A stretch of DNA of 64,000 bases from Schaalia turicensis ACS-279-V-Col4. GTDB taxonomy: Bacteria > Actinomycetota > Actinomycetes > Actinomycetales > Actinomycetaceae. The notes under the pieces are model-generated. The model was not told where the DNA came from. It made no database searches and saw nothing but the letters and a program-made list of their open reading frames with translations. Shown piece by piece: positions 27,954-35,555 of the stretch (within the stretch, counting starts at the first letter, position 1; each line of letters opens with the position of its first letter). The position numbers were made by a program, and so were the translations under genes. Location of the stretch: assembly GCF_000296505.1 (NCBI RefSeq), contig NZ_JH815208.1, positions 443,003 to 507,002 of the forward strand, read 5' to 3'.

Positions 27954-28420
27954 CACTGGCAATTCTGGTTCTCGAAGACGAAGCAGACGTGCGCGACGCG
28001 ATCGAGCGTGACCTTGAAGAATTCTGGTCGAAGATCAGGCTTGAGGTCGCCGAAGATGCGGACGATGCGTGGGCTGCGGTGGAAGATATCGAGGCGGACG
28101 ACGATCAGTTGGCGTTGGTCTTGTCGGACCATCGGCTGCCCGGTCGTTCCGGCGTTGACTTCCTCATTGAGCTGACGAAGGACTATCGCTTCGAGCTGGC
28201 TCGCACGGTCTTGGTTACCGGTCAGGCTGATCAAGATGACACGATCCGTGCACTGAACGAAGCAGGCTTGGACCACTACATTTCCAAGCCGTGGGATGCA
28301 GATGCTCTACGCGCCGTTGTGCGTGATCAGTTGACAAGTTTTGTCCTTGAGGCTGAGGTTGATCCGCTACCGTACATGCCACTTCTCGATGGTGTGCGAA
28401 TCATGGAGGCTATCCGCTAG
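27950..28420 (+). CDS. Single-domain response regulator
   Basis: This is a CheY-like receiver of 156 residues without a DNA-binding output domain. The acidic pocket is LEDEAD, the phosphorylated residue is Asp60 in LSDHRLPG, the conserved Thr is in VLVTGQAD, and the Lys is in SKPWDAD. The last 25 residues add a short tail (PYMPLLDGVRIMEAI). Its ATG overlaps the kinase stop (ATGA), so it is its cognate partner. Its target could be another protein, or it could pass phosphate on. A terminator follows. Confidence 0.9.
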   Translation: MTLAILVLEDEADVRDAIERDLEEFWSKIRLEVAEDADDAWAAVEDIEADDDQLALVLSDHRLPGRSGVDFLIELTKDYRFELARTVLVTGQADQDDTIRALNEAGLDHYISKPWDADALRAVVRDQLTSFVLEAEVDPLPYMPLLDGVRIMEAIR

Positions 28421-28438
28421 TTTCTGTATTCACGAGGA

Positions 28439-28468
28439 CGGGGCCGGGGGCGTTGCACCCCGGCCCCG
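28439..28468 (+). terminator. Terminator of the symporter/two-component operon
   Basis: CGGGGCCGGGG and its exact complement form an 11-bp stem with an eight-base loop 19 bases after the response-regulator stop, followed by CGTCGTTTC. Confidence 0.7.
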
Positions 28469-28576
28469 CGTCGTTTCAGCTAAGACTGTATTCGTTGCCG
28501 TTGCGACGAGTTGTGCAGGTGTCTTCTGGCTGATGAGCCCCGTGGAGCTCGGTGTGGTGGGTGCATCCATATGAAA

Positions 28577-28612
28577 CTCGGGGGCGGGTTGCTACGGCAA
28601 CCCGCCCCCGAG
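28577..28612 (-). terminator. Terminator of the lipoprotein gene
   Basis: CTCGGGGGCGGGTTGC and its exact complement form a 16-bp stem with loop TACG, 30 bases after the lipoprotein stop. The minus strand continues TTTCATATG. Confidence 0.75.
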
Positions 28613-28641
28613 GACAGTCGTATTGAGTTCAGGTGATCGAC

Positions 28642-29052
28642 TCAGCGAGCGCCCGGAGTAACCGACAGGTCGAAGGTGATGGTTTCACCCTCGGGGGAGG
28701 TCAGTGTTGCGGTCGTGTCGCCTTCAGCCAGAGGCTTGATCATCGGGGCATCGGAATCGGTGCCGGCAACAAACTCTGCGATCGACGCGTCTTCAACGGT
28801 GCCGGTCCAGTGTGCGGCAGCTACCTGATCAACCTTGAGAATCAGGACGCGCTTGATCGGAAGAGTCACCAGCGCACCGGAAATGGTTGCGGGATCCTTT
28901 TCGATGGTCAGCATCTGGGTCGACGCGGAAGCGGACTGAGACGTTGCAGCGGAACCCGAAGAATCGGCGGTCTCGGTTGAAGCTGACGAGCAACCTGCAA
29001 GAAGAGCGGTTGCGAGAGCAATTGTGCACAGAGAAATAGAGGTTTTCTTCAT
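28642..29052 (-). CDS. Small predicted lipoprotein
   Basis: This 136-residue protein has a lipoprotein signal peptide: KK start, hydrophobic core and lipobox LLAGC with the modified Cys21. A Ser/Ala/Thr-rich linker follows to about residue 46. The remaining 90 residues form a beta-rich domain ending TLTSPEGETITFDLSVTPG. No family was recognised with certainty. It should be anchored on the outer face of the membrane. Two adjacent ATGs (29055 and 29052) follow GAAAG. It is a single-gene unit with its own terminator. Confidence 0.75.
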   Translation of the reverse strand: MKKTSISLCTIALATALLAGCSSASTETADSSGSAATSQSASASTQMLTIEKDPATISGALVTLPIKRVLILKVDQVAAAHWTGTVEDASIAEFVAGTDSDAPMIKPLAEGDTTATLTSPEGETITFDLSVTPGAR

Positions 29053-29286
29053 CATCTTTCAATCATACGGGTGCATTATTCTTGAAAATCCGCAGAGGTC
29101 ACGTTTGAGTCCCATTTAAAACGTGACCTTTCATTCATCATTGCCAAGACCTAAAGATTAAGGAAAGACCAGTAAAATCAGGCGGAAAGTATCGGAATAG
29201 ATTTGACCTGCATCGTGCGTGTATCACCCGATCATCGTCGAAAGCGTAGATGCTTTGCAAGAGCCTCGAAGAACATGGAGAAGGAC

Positions 29287-30069
29287 ATGGTTGATCTGAA
29301 TACCCGCCCATCAGCACCCATCGAAAACGACACGATTGCCACTCAGCTTGGGCACCGGACAATCCGAGCTTTCACTGACAGGGCGCTTACCGAAGAAGAA
29401 CTGACAACACTGTTTGAGGTTGCACGTCAGACTGCCTCTTCTTCATTCCTTCAGCAGTGCACCATCCTGCGGATCACGGATCCTGAGGTTCGTGAGAAGC
29501 TCCATCAGGCTTCCGGACAGCCATATGTTGGTGGCACGAAAGGCGAGCTTCTGGTTTTTGTCGCTGATCAGTACTGCAATGCGCGAATTCGCGAAGAAGC
29601 GGGGATCGAAGACACCCCACTTCACACGGTCAACTTGTTTCTCACCGCCCTTCACGATGCTCTGCTCAGCGCGCAAAACGTTGTTGTCGCTGCTGAATCG
29701 ATGGGCTTGGGAACGTGCTACCTCGGCTCAATTCACGCGAATCCGGAACTGGTTATCGAGGCCCTTAACCTGCCGAAGCTAACCTTCCCTGTCCTCGGCT
29801 TGCTCATTGGCCACCCCGACCAGTCGCCTCAGTACAAGCCTCGCCTGCCCCTGTCGGTCACGGTCGCCGATAACACGTATCCGTGCTTGGACTCGTATGA
29901 AGAAGCTTTGGCTGAATACGACCAGAGGATCACCGAGTACTACGACCTGCGTGATACGTCCAAGCGCGTCGAGTCATTTTCTACTCTCGTACGTACCAAA
30001 GTTGGTATCGGCGGTGCACAGGTTTCAGACATTCTGAGAGTTATCCACAAGCAGGGGTTTGACCTCTAA
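29287..30069 (+). CDS. Nitroreductase-family flavin oxidoreductase
   Basis: This is an FMN-dependent NAD(P)H oxidoreductase of the NfsA/FRP subgroup. The FMN-binding start HRTIRAFTDRALTEEEL, the middle VVVAAESMGLGTCYLGSI and PVLGLLIGHPDQSPQYKPRLP are typical. The length of 260 residues is normal. The ATG at 29287 sits six bases after GGAG; upstream in-frame ATGs at 29275 and 29203 are less well placed. Substrates of the family are nitro compounds, quinones or flavins. One DnaA-box-like TTATCCACA occurs by chance within its 3' end (30041-30049). It precedes an unrecognised gene on the same strand by 91 bases. Confidence 0.9.
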   Translation: MVDLNTRPSAPIENDTIATQLGHRTIRAFTDRALTEEELTTLFEVARQTASSSFLQQCTILRITDPEVREKLHQASGQPYVGGTKGELLVFVADQYCNARIREEAGIEDTPLHTVNLFLTALHDALLSAQNVVVAAESMGLGTCYLGSIHANPELVIEALNLPKLTFPVLGLLIGHPDQSPQYKPRLPLSVTVADNTYPCLDSYEEALAEYDQRITEYYDLRDTSKRVESFSTLVRTKVGIGGAQVSDILRVIHKQGFDL

Positions 30070-30160
30070 ACAAAAACCATTGTTTCGACTACATTCAATC
30101 TCAACAGATTTGATGTAAGCGCCACGCAACACCTGAAGCAATTCGGGGGCGTTTCATTCA

Positions 30161-30895
30161 ATGACATCGAATGAGATAAACAACGGTAGTTTCTCGCACA
30201 ACAATGCGGGTGACACAACGACCTTGAGGATGTGCGACATGGAAGGCTTCGCCTACGGATTCTCGACCTACGTTTTTATCGAGCGAAACTCAGCCAACTC
30301 GGCAGTACTTCATCCCTATCCGGAAACCAAGATTGAAGCAGTCCGAGATGCGTTGGATGATGCTGGCTACGATATGGAGATTCTCGGCAAGGGAGATATC
30401 AACACTGGGCGCGAGCGCGCTGGTGAGGGCATCTACTTCACCGAACAGCCTTTCCCTGACGAGGTCCTCGGTGACTTGGCAGACGCTCTGATTGTTCGTG
30501 GTTTCGGTGCCTTTGCGTACTCGTTGATTGAATCCTCCTTCGATTCGGGCGCAAAGATCTCGCTCTTTACCCGCATGGGGAAGAACATTGTCGAGGCCGG
30601 CAATCGTGTGATTATGACCCACATGTATATCGGCGAGATCGAAGGTAGGAAGGAAGCGCGTACCTGGTTTTTCGGTTCCCCGACCGATTTGGCTGAAGCT
30701 GAAATGCTGTTGCTGTCTCGTTTTTCCACTCAGCCGGTACATGACGTTCACGGCATGGCGGCAATTGAGATCGTGCACGCGGACTACTCACAGGGCTTCC
30801 TGTCCCACACCGAATTGATGAGCGCGATGCTGAATGTGCTTGGCAAGTCCGGGTATAACGGACCCGCGTTCGTCACCGATTCGTCCATTATCTAG
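30161..30895 (+). CDS. Unrecognised 244-residue protein
   Basis: This is a soluble, moderately acidic protein that does not match a family I know. No membrane helix or signal peptide is visible. The first 20 residues are Asn/Ser-rich and likely disordered. The remainder is a folded alternation of strands and helices, with possible landmarks MCDMEGFAYGFSTYVFIE, GEGIYFTEQPFPDE, RVIMTHMYIGEIEGRKEART and AAIEIVHADYSQGF. Codon use is like its neighbours and the gene ends at a strong hairpin, so it is real. The start ATG follows GGGGGCG by nine bases. It may share regulation with the nitroreductase gene upstream. Confidence 0.7.
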   Translation: MTSNEINNGSFSHNNAGDTTTLRMCDMEGFAYGFSTYVFIERNSANSAVLHPYPETKIEAVRDALDDAGYDMEILGKGDINTGRERAGEGIYFTEQPFPDEVLGDLADALIVRGFGAFAYSLIESSFDSGAKISLFTRMGKNIVEAGNRVIMTHMYIGEIEGRKEARTWFFGSPTDLAEAEMLLLSRFSTQPVHDVHGMAAIEIVHADYSQGFLSHTELMSAMLNVLGKSGYNGPAFVTDSSII

Positions 30896-30930
30896 CGGGG
30901 GTTATGGGCTCTCGCCCAACACATGTCCTG

Positions 30931-30980
30931 AACATGGATGTGGGGCTCCGCGCCTTGGCGCGGAGCCCCACATCCATGTT
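30931..30980. terminator. Very strong bidirectional terminator
   Basis: A perfect 24-bp stem with a two-base TT loop lies between the convergent unknown gene and the ABC ATPase gene. On the plus strand it is followed by TTATTCC; on the minus strand by AGGACATG. It is the longest perfect stem noticed in the window. Confidence 0.85.
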
Positions 30981-31005
30981 TTATTCCTGCACGTACCTGA
31001 CAGCG

Positions 31006-31779
31006 TTAGTGCAGGATTCGTGACAGGAAGTCTCGAGTCGCGTCTTCCTGAGGATTGTCGATCACCTGCGAGGGTGTTCCCTGCTCGACGATGCGACCGT
31101 GCTCAAGGAAGACAACGCGGTCTGCAACGTTGCGCGCGAAGCCAATTTCGTGCGTGGCCATGAGAATCGTTGATCCTTGCGCTTTGATTTCGCGGACGAG
31201 GTCCAGAACTTCGCCGACCAAGACGGGGTCAAGTGCGGATGTGATCTCGTCCAGCAGAAGTAGTTCGGGGTTGGTGGCAAGCGCGCGGACGATAGCGACG
31301 CGCTGTTGTTGGCCACCGGACAGACGATCGGGGAATTCCTTCGCCTTGTTTTCCAAACCAATTCGGCTGAGAAGTTCCATGCCACGCTGGTCAGCCTTTT
31401 CGCGATCCCATCCGTGGACCTTGCGTGCCGCCAGAGTGACGTTGGCAAGAACGGACATGTGGGGGAACAAGTTGTAGTGCTGGAAGACAACACCGATACG
31501 TGAACGAACCTTGTCGACGTTCACTGACGGATCAGTGATGTCTTCGCCAGCAAGGAAAATCTGGCCGTCGTCAACGCGCTCAAGCAGGTTGGCGCAGCGC
31601 AGAAGTGTGGACTTACCGGAGCCGGATGCACCGAGCAAGACGACGACTTCGTGCGAATTGACTGCAAGGTTCAGCCCGCGAAGCACGACGTTGTCGCCGA
31701 ATCGTTTGACGACGCGCTTGGCTTCAAGGACGGGCGTGCTTGCGGTGTTCAAAAAAACGTGGGCTGTGGGGGTGCTCAT
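31006..31779 (-). CDS. Amino-acid ABC transporter ATP-binding protein
   Basis: This is the ATPase of a polar-amino-acid (GlnQ/HisP type) importer. Walker A is GASGSGKSTLLR, the signature LSGGQQQRVAIVRALA, and Walker B LLLLDEITSALDP followed by the switch His in ATHEIGFAR. The 257-residue length is normal. Its ATG overlaps the permease stop (TGATG). It is the last gene of a three-gene operon, order binding protein, permease, ATPase, and ends just before a strong terminator. Confidence 0.95.
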   Translation of the reverse strand: MSTPTAHVFLNTASTPVLEAKRVVKRFGDNVVLRGLNLAVNSHEVVVLLGASGSGKSTLLRCANLLERVDDGQIFLAGEDITDPSVNVDKVRSRIGVVFQHYNLFPHMSVLANVTLAARKVHGWDREKADQRGMELLSRIGLENKAKEFPDRLSGGQQQRVAIVRALATNPELLLLDEITSALDPVLVGEVLDLVREIKAQGSTILMATHEIGFARNVADRVVFLEHGRIVEQGTPSQVIDNPQEDATRDFLSRILH

Positions 31780-32663
31780 CAGACGGTGCCTTCCATTTGT
31801 TCGCGCTGGCGCAGGCGTGCCGTGTACCAGTCAGACAAGCGGATGAAGGGGAATGACATGACGATAAACAGCAGGCCAGCAACGACGTACGAGGTGAAGT
31901 TGTACGTCATTGCCTGGTAGATCTGCGCTCCGCGGATCGCGTCGACAGCGCCGAGGACCGAGATCAGGCCGACGTCTTTCTGCATTGAAATGAAGTCATT
32001 CATCAATGCCGGCGTGACTTTACGGATTGCCTGCGGGACGATGATGTGGCGCAAAGTCTGGCCGTGCGTCAAGCCAAGCGAACGCGCAGCGTAACGCTGG
32101 GACGGGTGAACCGATTCCAGACCTGCGCGCAGGACCTCGGCAACATATGACGTGTAGGTGAGGATCAGCGCGACCGTGCCCAAGAACGCGACTGGGATGC
32201 GCGTTGTCGGGTTGAGTGCCGGAATACCAAAGCCAATCAGGTAAAGAACCACCAGGAACGGGACACCGCGGAAAATATCCGTGTACGCAGCCGCTAAGAA
32301 TCGGACGGGGAAGAAGATCGGGCCACCCAAAGTGCGTGCCGCAGCCAGTAACGTTGCGAAGAAGGCAACGCCGATGACGGACACCAGCAGAATCCGGATG
32401 TTCAGCCACAAGCCTTCGGCAACCTGCGGGAGCGCTTTGATGAAGTGCTCGCCTGAGAAGAAGGTTTCCTGCGTGCGTTCCCACCCGGGAGAGCGGGTGA
32501 TAACGAACCACATGACCAGTGCGAAGACCAGTGTTGAGGCCATGGAGATCAGAATCGATCGTGTTGCACGCTTACGCCGATACGCGCGACGGCCGAGTTC
32601 CACGTCAGAAACGGGGAGCCCGGCCATCACGTCGGTAGCATCAGTGTTTACTGCTGGGGACAC
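31779..32663 (-). CDS. Amino-acid ABC transporter permease
   Basis: This 294-residue permease of the HisM/GlnP type has a long hydrophilic N-terminus, then about six membrane helices. The EAA coupling loop is visible as GLESVHPSQRYAARSLGLTH followed by IIVPQAIRKVTP. A preceding stretch DIFRGVPFLVVLYL is also family-typical. A single permease gene suggests a homodimer. It lies 67 bases after the binding-protein gene and overlaps the ATPase gene. Confidence 0.94.
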   Translation of the reverse strand: MSPAVNTDATDVMAGLPVSDVELGRRAYRRKRATRSILISMASTLVFALVMWFVITRSPGWERTQETFFSGEHFIKALPQVAEGLWLNIRILLVSVIGVAFFATLLAAARTLGGPIFFPVRFLAAAYTDIFRGVPFLVVLYLIGFGIPALNPTTRIPVAFLGTVALILTYTSYVAEVLRAGLESVHPSQRYAARSLGLTHGQTLRHIIVPQAIRKVTPALMNDFISMQKDVGLISVLGAVDAIRGAQIYQAMTYNFTSYVVAGLLFIVMSFPFIRLSDWYTARLRQREQMEGTV

Positions 32664-32730
32664 GTATTGTCCTTCGTTATCAGTGCCGGCTATCGTCCGA
32701 GCCGGCAGTCAAACTGCGGTTGACGAAACG

Positions 32731-33600
32731 TCACTTGATTAGCGGGACCGCGACACTTTCAGAGAGCCACTTGGACTGGAGTTCAGAAAGGGTGCCCTTG
32801 TCACGCAGGGAATCAACGGCTGCGGTGACGGCTGCGGTCAGCTTCGATCCCTTCGGCAGAACAATGCCATAGTCGTCGCCATTGGAGGTGGCCTCGAACT
32901 GGCCGACAATGACGCCATTATCGATCTGAGCGCTGGTCATGTAGAACGCGGTCGGAAGGTCGACGACGATCGCGTCAACCTGGCCGTTCTGCAAGGCAGC
33001 AAGAGTGTCGTCGGAGTTGTTGTAGATCGAAGCCTGCTTGGACAGCTGATCACCAAGCGTGTTCGTGATGAACTGCTGCGAGGTGGTGCCGGCCTGAACG
33101 CCGAACTGAACATCCTTCAGTTTTGCGATGCTCTGAGCGGAGGCGGCAGCGGAGCCTTCAATGGCAACAACAGCCTGAGAGGTCGTGTAGTACGGGCTGG
33201 AGAAATCAACGGCCTGCTTACGCTCGTCCGTGATGGAGAACTGCTGAAGGTTAATGTCCCAGTCCTTTGCGCCCGGAGCGATAGACGAATCGAAGGTTGC
33301 GCGGGTCCACTGGACGTTTTCCTTGCTGTAGCCGAGTTCTTCGGCGACAGCGTATGCGACGGCTGCTTCGAAGCCTTCACCGGATTCGGGAGCGTTATCG
33401 ATAACCCACGGGGAGTAGGCTGGTTCGCCGGTGGCGATGGTCAGCTTGCCGGGGGTGACGGTTTCAAGCGCACCAGACTGAGTGGCGACCGATGTGGCAG
33501 ATTCCGACGACGTGTCAGCAGAACCCGAGCATGCGCTCAGGAACAGTGCAGCAGACGTTACCAGCGCGAGAGCGGAGAATGAACGGACAGAACGGCGCAT
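32731..33600 (-). CDS. Amino-acid ABC transporter substrate-binding lipoprotein
   Basis: This is an extracellular solute-binding protein of family 3 (polar amino acids). The signal peptide ends in lipobox LSAC with Cys24. A Ser/Thr linker leads to the two-lobed fold, with PAYSPWVIDN, DINLQQFSITDERKQAVDFS and FGVQAGTTSQQFI. The ATG at 33600 follows GGAGG by six bases; a TTG just before it is in frame but not needed. It is the first gene of the importer operon, so uptake should depend on all three genes. The ligand is not deducible. Confidence 0.94.
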   Translation of the reverse strand: MRRSVRSFSALALVTSAALFLSACSGSADTSSESATSVATQSGALETVTPGKLTIATGEPAYSPWVIDNAPESGEGFEAAVAYAVAEELGYSKENVQWTRATFDSSIAPGAKDWDINLQQFSITDERKQAVDFSSPYYTTSQAVVAIEGSAAASAQSIAKLKDVQFGVQAGTTSQQFITNTLGDQLSKQASIYNNSDDTLAALQNGQVDAIVVDLPTAFYMTSAQIDNGVIVGQFEATSNGDDYGIVLPKGSKLTAAVTAAVDSLRDKGTLSELQSKWLSESVAVPLIK

Positions 33601-33723
33601 CAAATGCCTCCAGTTAGCCTGATGGGAAACTCAGTCGCAGTTTTCCGCGACCTCTTCAGCCTACGGGCGACCATGTACAGATTCGTCTGCAATCTTGCTT
33701 CACGGACGTTTGTGACAAGAAAA

Positions 33724-34257
33724 TCACACGTTTTCTGCGAGTCTCCAGTCTTCGTAGGTGAATTCGGGTGAGACAACACACGTTGCCAATGCGACGCTAT
33801 CGCGTGCGAACGTTCGCTGCCATGTTCCTGCTTTCACCAGGACCTGAACAGGGTTCGCCGCGTCGGTGGGCACCTGCGGTGTTCCGGCCTGATCAGGTGA
33901 AGGCGATGCGGACTGGGTTCCGGCCTCGTTCACCGTCGAAACCTGGGGTGCACCCAAGATGATGGTTTCGGGTTGGTTGCATGGCGCGTCCCCGGTTCCG
34001 CCGAACTGGATTTCGAGCGCGCCCGGCCCATGCCAGAGCCACAACTCATCGGAGCGGACGACGTGCCAGCGGGCTTCCATGTCCTGGTCGAGCAGGAACA
34101 GGATCGCGGACGCGGTCGCTCGTCGCCCACCCTCCGTTTCCACGACCGCGGGCGCTGTCCATGTTCTGCGGAACCAGCCACCCTCGGGGTGTGGCTCAAG
34201 GCAAAGAGAGTTCACGAGGCCGATCGCCTCGGTGGAAACGTCTAGCTGATCGGTCAT
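33724..34257 (-). CDS. Cupin of the DUF985 family
   Basis: This is a beta-barrel protein of the DUF985 cupin family. Landmarks are LEPHPEGGWFRRTW, SAILFLL, WHVVRSDELWLWHGPGAL and SVALATCVVSPEFTYEDWRL. About 40 extra residues rich in Ser, Pro, Thr and Gln (roughly 103-143) interrupt the fold before the final strands. Family function is not settled; a sugar or small-molecule ligand is often suggested. Its ATG overlaps the amidohydrolase stop by four bases, making it the third gene of the SahH-like operon. Confidence 0.85.
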   Translation of the reverse strand: MTDQLDVSTEAIGLVNSLCLEPHPEGGWFRRTWTAPAVVETEGGRRATASAILFLLDQDMEARWHVVRSDELWLWHGPGALEIQFGGTGDAPCNQPETIILGAPQVSTVNEAGTQSASPSPDQAGTPQVPTDAANPVQVLVKAGTWQRTFARDSVALATCVVSPEFTYEDWRLAENV

Positions 34258-35555
34258 CGGAGGCTTCCGTCGCGCGAGAACCTGACCTGACCTGCGATCA
34301 CTGTTTCAACTTGACGACCCGCGCCGTAGCGAACAACGTCTTCGATTGAACCCGTGATGTCGGAAACAGGGACATCGATGACGCACAGGTCTGCCACCGC
34401 GCCCGCTTGAAGCTGACCAACGCGATCCGGTCCCGTCGCGAGTCCCATGGCCCACGCACCCCCTAGTGTTGCGGCGTTGAGTAACCTACGTGCCAGGTCG
34501 GACGCGCGATACCCCTGGTTGCGTGCGATATCGAACAGGACGGCAACATCTTCCATTACGTCCAGCGAGGGCGACGATGACAGCGAGTCGGTGCCGACAG
34601 CAATCATATTGCCCTCATTGAGGTAGGCGGCCACGGGTGGCGCATCCAAACCAATGACACGGTTCGAACGCGGGCAAAGCGCCACGGCAGTCGAACGAGA
34701 ACGCAGACGGCGACGATCATCTGCCGTCATGTACACGCCGTGCGCAACGTGGCAGTCGGGGCCGAGAACTCCCAGCTGGTCAACGAACTGCGTCGCTGAG
34801 AAACCGCCACCGCGAGCGCGCATCGCCGTGAACGACGACGAGTCACCGGTGCGCCAGAGGTCTGAGAGTTCGCCCGTGCGGCCTTCAGCCCATTCGGCTT
34901 CCGAGTGTGATTCACCGAGGTGAATGTGCAGTCGAACTCCGCGCCTGCGCGCCAAGTCGGGCAGATCGAGTAGCGGGTCAGCTTCGAGTGAGTAGGGGGC
35001 GTGTGGCGAAATGCCGACGGCAGGAGGGGTGGGCATTGCGTCGAGAGCCTTCTCGACGGTTGCGGGCCCGCGCTCTTTCCAGTCGTCGTTCGTCCAGTCC
35101 ATGACCTCCCAGTAGGCGACGCCGTGTAAGCCAGCGTTGTGAAGTGCGGACGCGGCTTCGGGATCGGTCACTACGTCGGCGGCGCTGGTCGTGCCCGCTT
35201 CGAGGAGCATGTGCGCGCCGGTCGACGCATCCTTACCCCAATCCAAACCGCCTGCGTCGTAGACGGCGTTGAACCCGCTGATCCAGTCGGGCATCCCTCT
35301 GTATTGCTTGACACCAACTTCGGCCATTCCCGTGTACTGCAGGTGCGTGTGCGCATTCACGAGGCCGGGAAGCAAAACCCCATCAAAGTGGCGCTCCGAA
35401 TATGACAGTCCGCGCTCGGCCAGCGTTTCCAGAACCCAGTCGCGCGCCCCAACGTGCTCGATGCGACCATCTTTCACTGCGACAGCGCCATCCATGACGG
35501 ACGGAGCGGTAATCGGGATAACCAGTCCGGCAGACCAGACTTGAACGTTAGACAT
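34254..35555 (-). CDS. Amidohydrolase-superfamily deaminase-like enzyme
   Basis: This metal-dependent hydrolase of the chlorohydrolase/MtaD-like group has 433 residues. The metal-binding His69-x-His71 pair is in VNAHTHLQYTG, and further ligands are likely in HIHLGESHSEAEW, VAHGVYM and VGTDSLSSSPSLDV. Such enzymes deaminate S-adenosylhomocysteine, methylthioadenosine or related aminopurines. The ATG at 35555 lies inside the end of the SahH-like gene, eight bases of overlap, after AAGGAAA. The pairing with a SahH-like gene supports a substrate in adenosyl metabolism, but this is inference. Confidence 0.85.
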   Translation of the reverse strand: MSNVQVWSAGLVIPITAPSVMDGAVAVKDGRIEHVGARDWVLETLAERGLSYSERHFDGVLLPGLVNAHTHLQYTGMAEVGVKQYRGMPDWISGFNAVYDAGGLDWGKDASTGAHMLLEAGTTSAADVVTDPEAASALHNAGLHGVAYWEVMDWTNDDWKERGPATVEKALDAMPTPPAVGISPHAPYSLEADPLLDLPDLARRRGVRLHIHLGESHSEAEWAEGRTGELSDLWRTGDSSSFTAMRARGGGFSATQFVDQLGVLGPDCHVAHGVYMTADDRRRLRSRSTAVALCPRSNRVIGLDAPPVAAYLNEGNMIAVGTDSLSSSPSLDVMEDVAVLFDIARNQGYRASDLARRLLNAATLGGAWAMGLATGPDRVGQLQAGAVADLCVIDVPVSDITGSIEDVVRYGAGRQVETVIAGQVRFSRDGSLR

